Shown here in pieces: positions 21,614 to 27,700 of a stretch of DNA of 27,700 nucleotides. Position 1 is the stretch's first letter, and each line of letters starts with the position of its first letter. Position numbers and translations under genes: made by a program. This DNA comes from a virus. Location of the stretch: the IMG/VR virus record IMGVR_UViG_3300037606_000226, positions 1 to 27,700 of that record. The stretch is one strand, 5' to 3'. Under the pieces are notes generated by a model. That model saw nothing but the letters and a program-made list of their open reading frames with translations, made no database searches and was not told the origin of the DNA.

Positions 21614-23602
21614 TTATCCTACGTTTCTACGGGCATTTAATTTAGCCTCCGCCTCTTGTGCCGAGGTTACATCTCCTGTTAACACATACGTTCTGACTGT
21701 GGGTTGTACTACAGGAGTAATAGGTGCATCGGCAGGAAGATTATTCCTACCACTAGATGGGGATGATGTTGAGGGTGTTGATGATGACGAGGTACTCTTC
21801 CCACTTGATATTACACGTTTTGCCTGTGCTGCTGCTCCTAATACTGCTGCAATTTGAGCTGCATAAAAAATAGGAAAGGCAAATGCTGCTGCCGGACCTG
21901 TTCCTGCTGCTGATTTCTGGGCTATATCTAAACCTTGAACAAACCCTAAAGCTGTATTAATAGCAATTTGAATTAAAGCTGCCGCCTTAGCTTCTTTAGA
22001 GTTTTCTTTTAATAGTAAAGAAAGATTACCAAACCCTACTGCTAGTGAATTAAATAAATTTAACTTCGAGTTTAGTATTGCATCATCTGCATCTTGGTTA
22101 ACTCTTGCCGACTCATTATTTGTGTAAGTATCTAAGGCTAATCTAGCAAGTTGGTATTCCTCTCGCTTTTGTAACATTAAAGTATCGTGCTGATCTTGGG
22201 TAATCTGCTCTAAAAGTAGTCTTTCATTTATTATAGCTAATTCACTTGTTTCTCTTTGATCTAGTAAATCTATTTCAAACTCGTAATTAAGCTGTATTAA
22301 GTTGCGTCTTACATTACTATTTTCTTGTACAAAAAGAGTCTGAGTTTCATATAACTGTATTAAGAAGTCATTAGAACTAACCTGTATGGCTTGTAACTCC
22401 TCTTCATAAGCTCTTTGTTTTTGTAAATCCTCTACTGTAAAAGCTGTCTTTAGGGTTTTTAAATTAGTAAGACGTGCGTTTTCTAAGCTTATTGTATCAA
22501 GACCGTGTTTTTTAGCCCTATTAATTAACTCTGTATAGTATTCATCTAGGGTATCAAATTCTAATTCTCTAACCTGTTCTACCGAAGATACCTCTGCCTG
22601 TGTTATATCTTGAATAGTTTTTAATCTTTCTTCCTGTAACTCCTTTAACCTTTCTATCTCTTTATCTGCTGCCTCTTCTGCTATTCTTTGTGACTCTTTA
22701 TTACCAGCTATTTCCTCCTGTATACCTTTTACATAAAAATCCGCCTGTAGTTGAGATAATTCTACAAGTAAAGACCTTCTACTATCCAAAGCCTCATCCC
22801 TTTGTTCTTTTGAGTAAACATAATCACCGGGGGTGAGTTGTAATTGAGCAATTTCACTTTGAGCTTCTATCTGCTCTTGTAAAAAGTCCTTCTGATCTTC
22901 ATGAGCCTTTCTTCTAATCTCTGCTATCTCTTTTTCTTTACCACCTATAAGTTCTAAATCAGCTATCTCCATACCTCTTTGGGCATTAGTAGCAGTATTT
23001 ACTTTCTCCCTTAATTTTGCAGACTTATTTATGCTTTTTATATTATTTTCCTGAGCCTCTGTTAATTTATCAGTCTCTGAAGATGCAGACATAAGTTTCT
23101 CAATAAGAAAACCTACACCCACTATAAGCAAACCTATACCTGTAGAGGCTATTGCTACTTTTAATGCTTTAAAGGAAAGGGTGGTTGTATTAACGGCGAA
23201 ACCTAAACCTTTAGTTACAGCAGTAGCCACAGTAGTTAGTAGGGTGTTAGCCGCTATGGCTACATTAGCAAGAACAGTAGACTTACGTAATTTATTAAAT
23301 CCGTCAGCCATATCAACTAAACCTCTAGTGAAGTTAATCGTAGCTAATGCATATCTTTCGTATTCATCAAATACTTTAGATTCAATACCCAACAACCCTA
23401 TAGCACCTACAGCCGAAGAAACAGCACCAGTAAACAGCTTTAATGCTCCCTCTGCTGCTTCAAACTTTTGGTCAAAGGATAACTTAGTAGAGGTAGTTTC
23501 TAATTCCTGAATCTGGTTATTTATACCTTTTAAATCTCCTTCTAATTGATTTAGGGATTTATCGTCTACATTTATTTTTATCGATATAGTCTTTTCAGCC
23601 AT
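21614..23602 (-). CDS. Tail tape measure protein
   Basis: 662 aa, ATG 23602. The start MAEKTISIKINVDDKSLNQL is typical. Hydrophobic segments at about 53-73, 110-137 and 147-172 are followed by a very long charged coiled coil (about 180-540). A second Ala-rich hydrophobic part follows (AAALIQIAINTALGFVQGLD, FPIFYAAQIAAVLGAAAQA), then a Ser-rich linker. The C-terminus RTYVLTGDVTSAQEAEAKLN then ARR is characteristic of tape measures of this phage group. At about 1.5 angstrom per residue the tail would be near 100 nm (family rule of thumb). It lies last in the tail block, after the hub-like protein, opposite to the common order. Confidence 0.85.
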   Translation of the reverse strand: MAEKTISIKINVDDKSLNQLEGDLKGINNQIQELETTSTKLSFDQKFEAAEGALKLFTGAVSSAVGAIGLLGIESKVFDEYERYALATINFTRGLVDMADGFNKLRKSTVLANVAIAANTLLTTVATAVTKGLGFAVNTTTLSFKALKVAIASTGIGLLIVGVGFLIEKLMSASSETDKLTEAQENNIKSINKSAKLREKVNTATNAQRGMEIADLELIGGKEKEIAEIRRKAHEDQKDFLQEQIEAQSEIAQLQLTPGDYVYSKEQRDEALDSRRSLLVELSQLQADFYVKGIQEEIAGNKESQRIAEEAADKEIERLKELQEERLKTIQDITQAEVSSVEQVRELEFDTLDEYYTELINRAKKHGLDTISLENARLTNLKTLKTAFTVEDLQKQRAYEEELQAIQVSSNDFLIQLYETQTLFVQENSNVRRNLIQLNYEFEIDLLDQRETSELAIINERLLLEQITQDQHDTLMLQKREEYQLARLALDTYTNNESARVNQDADDAILNSKLNLFNSLAVGFGNLSLLLKENSKEAKAAALIQIAINTALGFVQGLDIAQKSAAGTGPAAAFAFPIFYAAQIAAVLGAAAQAKRVISSGKSTSSSSTPSTSSPSSGRNNLPADAPITPVVQPTVRTYVLTGDVTSAQEAEAKLNARRNVG

Positions 23603-23631
23603 TATATATTGTATATAGTATTAAATAGTAT

Positions 23632-25842
23632 TTACGATAATTGCCAGTATTCTGGATACAGCTTTATTAGTTCAACAGATACTACATCTGGGTAACTTAT
23701 ATTAAAACCGCTTATTTTGTTAATTCTAAATACTTGGTTTTTAATTATTACTTTATCGTTTAGTTTTATTTGTTTGTATTCGAAAGGTTCGAAGTATAAA
23801 TCTAGTTTTACTTTCTTACTACCCTCCCAATAAATGCTATCAAGATATGTCTTCCAATATTTTCTATAACTATTAAGTCCGGAATTCATATTTAATCCTG
23901 CTGCAGTAAATAACGTATAGGTGTTATTGAAGTGTAAATCATTGGTACTCCCCTCAATAGCGGGTAACGACGATAGGTTCGATATAGTTGAATACGTACT
24001 ACTAAATTGTGTATTTGTTGCCCCCTCTCCTATGTACCCCACCGAACCGCTAGTCATGTTATTTGTAACCTTATACCCAATACGTGGTTTGAAAACAAAT
24101 GATTTCTGTGCTCCTGTTTCTAGTTTGTATAGATGAGGAATAATCATATTTGAAGTTAAATCTAAATTGAAAGTATATCCACCTGCTGATCCGGTAGCAT
24201 TATAAATTAACGGAGCTCCTAATATTACAGGAGCAAAGAAATCACCTATTACTACTGAACCCTGAGGTACATTACTATCTGATAATAATCTTAAGGTACC
24301 ATACTGATCATTTGGTACAGAGTCTATTGCAAGTTTACTAAATCTATCATTATCATCAGCATTCTTAAGAAAGATCTCTCTCTCTAAATCATCTACAGTG
24401 TGGGATATAGCTTTACGTTTAGCTGTATCGTAACGATAAGTCCAATCCTTTACCTCCCCCACTCTCATCCATTCATCAAACTGCTCTATTTGAATAACAG
24501 AACTTCCATCACTGGAAGGTATCATTACTAAATTAAATTGTTGTATTAAACCCTTTAGAATATCTATAGATTTAGTTTGGGAATCAAATTGTAAACCCAT
24601 ATCTACAGTCACTCCCTCAAAAGATACTGGTGTATTTACTGCTCTAAACTGTTGTGCTGTTTGAAGTAGAGTAGTAGTAATAGAATTAGAACCTGATATA
24701 CGTTGTACCTCCCCTCTTAAGGATAATTGTACCCCAGGAGCAAAACTATCAGAGTAAGATACATTTAAGTAAAAAGGTCCAATACCTGAAGATTGATCTA
24801 CTTGAATTTCTGCAGTATCTAAAATAACGGGTGATCCTCCAGTTTCAATGGTAAGGAATAATTTTATTTTTATTACATCCGCCCATACATTTTGTATTGG
24901 ATTAAAAAATCCTATCTGACCTTGAAAGGTATATTCACCAGTAGTAGGAATAGTGTATATACCGGTAGCAGGATTAAAATTATTTCCTGGATCAAGTATC
25001 TCTTGGTTTAAACCTACAAGGAAGGGTACTGTTCCGTTAACGGCTTGGTTTGCTGTGTTGGTAGCTGAGAAATCTGCTGTAGCATTCTCCGGTACAACCA
25101 CACCCAATGCATCTTTAGCTTTAGGTAAGATATACATATTATTAAAATCAACTGAATCTGTAAATGATCCTGTATAGCTAAACCCTACTTGTTTAAAGAT
25201 TACATCTAAGACTGATCTTGCTTTTATAGCTGGTAGAAATTGTTTAGACTGTAATGGGTATGAACTGTTACCTATAGCCCCTATATCTGAACCTTCTTGC
25301 AATCTAGGCATTATAGGGTAACTATCCTCATTATCTCTTCCATAATCTGCTAAAGGGTAAAATACATTTCCTGATAATAAATTATCATTCCAACTATCTA
25401 GAATACTACCAGAGGAAAGTGTGTGGTTATAAGGACTCCAATCACCATCTTTAAGTAATTTGTTACCAAGTGACTGATTTAACTGTACTACCTTGTCAAC
25501 TACTTCAACTGTGTAGCTAATATATCCATCCTCCGAAGCAATCACTTCGAATAAATGTAACGTCCCTATTAAGACCGTCTCTCCGTTAAGTATAACCGAA
25601 CATGGTAGAGTATTATACATTGCAGGTATATCGTCGACAGAGACGTCGTATGCATGATTGAAGAAAAGATTACTTATCTTAGTTCCCGGTATATTAAAAT
25701 TTTGTGAACCTATTCCAAAGAACTTACCAAGCTCCTGTGACTCTACAGCAGACATATCCAGTCTTAACGGTATAGAAGAGTTTACTTCTAAATCGTATAT
25801 ATTATTTTCAAATTCTACTCTTATGATTAAATCATTTATCAT
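23632..25842 (-). CDS. Large tail hub / baseplate-like protein with C1q-like insert
   Basis: 736 aa, ATG 25842 overlapping the preceding stop as ATGA. The N-terminus (DLIIRVEFENNIYDLEVN) and the C-terminal block (YFEPFEYKQIKLNDKVIIKN, FRINKISGFNISYPDVVSVE) are typical of the large tail protein paired with tape measures in Bacteroidota phages. They suggest a hub that closes the tail tube. Around 290-390 a jelly-roll-like module reads ATGIYTIPTTGEYTFQGQIG then FF, similar to C1q/TNF-like domains, which often bind glycans. A Trp-rich middle (WTYRYDTAKRKAISHTVDD) is also common in these proteins. No enzymatic peptidoglycan-cleaving motif is apparent. Confidence 0.65.
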   Translation of the reverse strand: MINDLIIRVEFENNIYDLEVNSSIPLRLDMSAVESQELGKFFGIGSQNFNIPGTKISNLFFNHAYDVSVDDIPAMYNTLPCSVILNGETVLIGTLHLFEVIASEDGYISYTVEVVDKVVQLNQSLGNKLLKDGDWSPYNHTLSSGSILDSWNDNLLSGNVFYPLADYGRDNEDSYPIMPRLQEGSDIGAIGNSSYPLQSKQFLPAIKARSVLDVIFKQVGFSYTGSFTDSVDFNNMYILPKAKDALGVVVPENATADFSATNTANQAVNGTVPFLVGLNQEILDPGNNFNPATGIYTIPTTGEYTFQGQIGFFNPIQNVWADVIKIKLFLTIETGGSPVILDTAEIQVDQSSGIGPFYLNVSYSDSFAPGVQLSLRGEVQRISGSNSITTTLLQTAQQFRAVNTPVSFEGVTVDMGLQFDSQTKSIDILKGLIQQFNLVMIPSSDGSSVIQIEQFDEWMRVGEVKDWTYRYDTAKRKAISHTVDDLEREIFLKNADDNDRFSKLAIDSVPNDQYGTLRLLSDSNVPQGSVVIGDFFAPVILGAPLIYNATGSAGGYTFNLDLTSNMIIPHLYKLETGAQKSFVFKPRIGYKVTNNMTSGSVGYIGEGATNTQFSSTYSTISNLSSLPAIEGSTNDLHFNNTYTLFTAAGLNMNSGLNSYRKYWKTYLDSIYWEGSKKVKLDLYFEPFEYKQIKLNDKVIIKNQVFRINKISGFNISYPDVVSVELIKLYPEYWQLS

Positions 25843-27119
25843 ACTCTAGATCTTCTTTGGTTGGCGTACTCCCATTCAATAGTATATTTGAATAATTTAT
25901 TTCTGGAAGTTTCATTATTTGTTTTATAATTGGTATTGGTAATTATTATAGGAATAAACTCGTTATTCTCTTGTAGGTATACAGATGGAGATTCCATCAT
26001 TTCTTCTAACCAATTACTATATTCTTTATCTATATAGTCTGTGTCTATTGAAAATTTATCTACCATAGAGGCGTAATACTGTGTATCTCCTCTTCTGTTT
26101 ACACTGTAGGGACTTAATTGGCTACTATAATCTACAAAAGAACTGTCGAACTTCTCTCTGGTAAGGTCTGTTACAGTTCTAACCGGGTTATATATAGCGT
26201 AGTAATCCCAAAATCCATATCTGTTTATAAAGGCAAAGTTTTTACTACTCCCGCACTTCTTTGTATACTCTGAAGATAGACCTTTATCTGTGCCACTAAT
26301 TACATGTACACCATCCCACCTGTCATTTATTATTATAGGTATACCCCCTGCATCGTTACCTGTAACGAGTAAGTTTATAAGCGGATTAGCAAAAGCTGTA
26401 TCGTAATTAGCCATATTCTGTATACCTAATCCTATGGTATTAAAAGCTCCTATGGGTAGTGTTAAAGGTATATTTACAGAGGCAAGTAAAGATGTAATTC
26501 CACCGTTTTGTATGTTAAACCCTCTAACTAGTACACTTGCAGGAGTTGATACTGTATCCTGTAAAGTTGTTACAGTAAAATAATCTGTAGAATCTAGTAT
26601 AACCACATTATTAAAATTAGTACCAACATTCTCTGATAGAACACCTGGATTATTGGTTAGATAAGGATTACCTAATGTAGGTGTATCAAATGAACTAGTA
26701 TTAAAATTATAAGATACCCCGTTATTTGGATTTACATCTCCTTGGAATATCTGTAAGGAACTACTAGCAAGGTTAGGAAATACAGTTACTGAACTACTAA
26801 TACTTGTTCCGTATTGTTCTCCAAATTGCATTGTAAAGTCTTTTACCGAATCTACCGGTGCCATACTTCCTGTTATTCTCCAATAATTATCCTGATTTAA
26901 TTTACCTTGGATAATAGGAGAAGGATCAAAGACGGCCACTCCATTAGGATTCTTTGTCTGTGTTACCCTTACCATAGAACTTGTATCACCCGCCACCATT
27001 ACATCCATTACATATTGGTATTGAGGGTTTGAAGTAGTTACACTCCCAGATACAACATAAACTAGATTAGTAAATGCTGCATTAGGTGTTGTTGGTTGCT
27101 GGGTTATTTGTATCGCCAT
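25839..27119 (-). CDS. Tail tip protein, paralogue of the adhesin N-terminus
   Basis: 426 aa, ATG 27119, stop overlapping the hub gene as ATGA. It aligns end to end with the first ~382 residues of the upstream 906-aa adhesin: MAIQITQQPTTPN against [33 protein letters not shown] against [20 protein letters not shown], and DYIDKEYSNWLEEMMESPSV against [22 protein letters not shown]-terminal YTIEWEYANQRRSRV ends the protein where the adhesin continues into its linker. This is a tandem duplication in which one copy kept the basic tail-tip role and the other gained host-binding modules. It probably belongs to the distal tail or baseplate. Confidence 0.75.
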   Translation of the reverse strand: MAIQITQQPTTPNAAFTNLVYVVSGSVTTSNPQYQYVMDVMVAGDTSSMVRVTQTKNPNGVAVFDPSPIIQGKLNQDNYWRITGSMAPVDSVKDFTMQFGEQYGTSISSSVTVFPNLASSSLQIFQGDVNPNNGVSYNFNTSSFDTPTLGNPYLTNNPGVLSENVGTNFNNVVILDSTDYFTVTTLQDTVSTPASVLVRGFNIQNGGITSLLASVNIPLTLPIGAFNTIGLGIQNMANYDTAFANPLINLLVTGNDAGGIPIIINDRWDGVHVISGTDKGLSSEYTKKCGSSKNFAFINRYGFWDYYAIYNPVRTVTDLTREKFDSSFVDYSSQLSPYSVNRRGDTQYYASMVDKFSIDTDYIDKEYSNWLEEMMESPSVYLQENNEFIPIIITNTNYKTNNETSRNKLFKYTIEWEYANQRRSRV

Positions 27120-27140
27120 TATCTTTATTCTATTATTTTA

Positions 27141-27700
27141 TTAAAATCCACATAAGCCTACATCAAATACTACCCCACTACTTCCTTGTATCTCCATATA
27201 GAAATCTGTTGTCATTCTGTAATATCCTGCTGATACGAATATTGTCCCTCCAGCGTCGGTATAACAAGTATCCCCTGCTATTGGTAAGGCATTTGCTCCA
27301 TCGTGGTAGTATGTGTTTGGTATACTTTCAGTACATACATCACTAAAATTACTTGTATTACTACTTGGGAATGAAGTTAAACTAGGTCCAGGAGCTGGCG
27401 TTGGTGCAGGGGTTGGTGCTGGCGTAGGAGCAGGTGTTGGACTAGGTGTTGGTGTAGGCGTTGGACTAGGTGTTGGACTAGGTGTTGGACTAGGGGTAGG
27501 TGTAGGCGTTGGACTAGGCGTAGGCGTAGGTGGTACCGGTGCAGGAGTAGGCGTAGGAGTAGGCGTTGGTGCTGGTGTTGGACTAGGTGTTGGAGCTGGT
27601 GTTGGTGTTACACTCCAAGTACAATCTCCATTAACTGTACAAGAACCTCCTGTTCCAATAATATATACTCCACTTGGGAATTCCGTAGTAATATTTGATG
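27141..27700 (-). CDS. Modular tail adhesin, C-terminal part (continuation of the gene at 1-2288)
   Basis: This is the 3' part of the 906-aa adhesin gene; 27574-27700 duplicates 1-127. It encodes a long Pro/Thr/Ser/Ala linker (residues about 752-824) and a final domain of about 82 residues. The final domain contains [19 protein letters not shown] and ends in VGLCGF. Such 'YYH-G...LP..GDT.YTD..G' modules recur at the ends of phage and bacterial surface proteins, from my recollection of the family. The stop codon lies 21 bases before the ATG of the paralogous tail gene at 27119, so the two are likely co-transcribed. Confidence 0.8.
   Translation of the reverse strand, partial: SNITTEFPSGVYIIGTGGSCTVNGDCTWSVTPTPAPTPSPTPAPTPTPTPTPAPVPPTPTPSPTPTPTPSPTPSPTPSPTPTPTPSPTPAPTPAPTPAPTPAPGPSLTSFPSSNTSNFSDVCTESIPNTYYHDGANALPIAGDTCYTDAGGTIFVSAGYYRMTTDFYMEIQGSSGVVFDVGLCGF
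27388..27612. repeat. Pro-Thr/Pro-Ser/Pro-Ala coding repeat of adhesin linker 4
   Basis: Degenerate GGTGTT / GGACTA / GGAGCT / GGCGTA hexamers run through this stretch and into the circular overlap, encoding alternating Pro-X dipeptides before the final adhesin domain. Repeats like this confuse short-read assembly, so copy number here and at 994-1112 is less certain than the rest of the sequence. Confidence 0.75.
27574..27700. repeat. Right copy of 127-bp terminal direct repeat (circular overlap)
   Basis: Exact copy of 1-127. Joining 27573 to 1 keeps the minus-strand reading frame: 433 + 2288 = 2721 bases = 907 codons including the stop. The length 127 is a common largest k-mer size in short-read assemblers, which fits an assembly origin. 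Confidence 0.95.

Noticed and set aside
27574-27700. Biological direct terminal repeat
   Set aside because: The length equals a common assembly k-mer, and the repeat sits in the middle of a gene whose frame closes perfectly on circularisation.

Overview
This window is a complete small genome of a tailed bacteriophage, assembled as a circle. The first 127 bases recur exactly as the last 127 (1-127 = 27574-27700). That is the signature of a circular or circularly permuted molecule opened by the assembler, and it leaves a unique length of 27,573 bp. A gene that runs off the left edge continues in frame at the right edge, which confirms the closure. The DNA is AT-rich. Genes are tightly packed, often with stop/start overlaps (ATGA, TAATG), and start codons follow A/T-rich leaders without clear Shine-Dalgarno sequences. 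The leader style, a lipoprotein with an SCEKQ-type lipobox, an XkdF-type protease, the tape-measure C-terminus and the AAA ATPase family all point to a phage of Bacteroidota (perhaps Flavobacteriia). The host call is inference.

Nearly everything is on the minus strand. In transcription order around the circle from about 18.4 kb downward: an HNH homing endonuclease; unknown genes and a small lipoprotein; the capsid block (scaffold-like protein, major capsid protein, probable tail tube, a small structural protein, portal, head-tail connector); two fibre/host-recognition proteins (710 and 282 aa); a possible regulatory element; an accessory block of small genes (sigma-like/HTH protein, small membrane protein, NUMOD4-like and SegE-like GIY-YIG proteins); the packaging block (small terminase, a symmetric iteron array, methyltransferase, large terminase); a tail-assembly protein with a strong programmed -1 frameshift site; small membrane, head-completion and tail-completion proteins; a 906-aa modular adhesin spanning the contig ends; its shorter paralogue; a large tail hub-like protein; the tape measure; the XkdF protease; and a small holin-like membrane protein. 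The only plus-strand genes (18683-20291) are a AAA+ ATPase and a zinc-finger DNA-binding protein, probably the early/replication operon. They start from a divergent promoter region and may begin their mRNA with an H-type pseudoknot.

No DNA polymerase, primase, integrase, tRNA, CRISPR array or recognisable endolysin is visible, so the phage probably relies on the host replisome and may carry an unrecognised lysis enzyme. The two largest gene-free stretches, 16915-17167 and 18443-18682, hold candidate promoters, a short tandem repeat and the pseudoknot leader; none exceeds 300 bases.

The observations most worth following are: (1) the UUUAAAC -1 frameshift giving a 280-aa tail-assembly product; (2) six CTTTAG hexamers placed symmetrically around a central dyad between the terminase genes, a candidate pac/cos site or origin; (3) the pseudoknot leader of the ATPase operon; (4) the junction-spanning adhesin with in-frame hexanucleotide Pro-Ser repeats.
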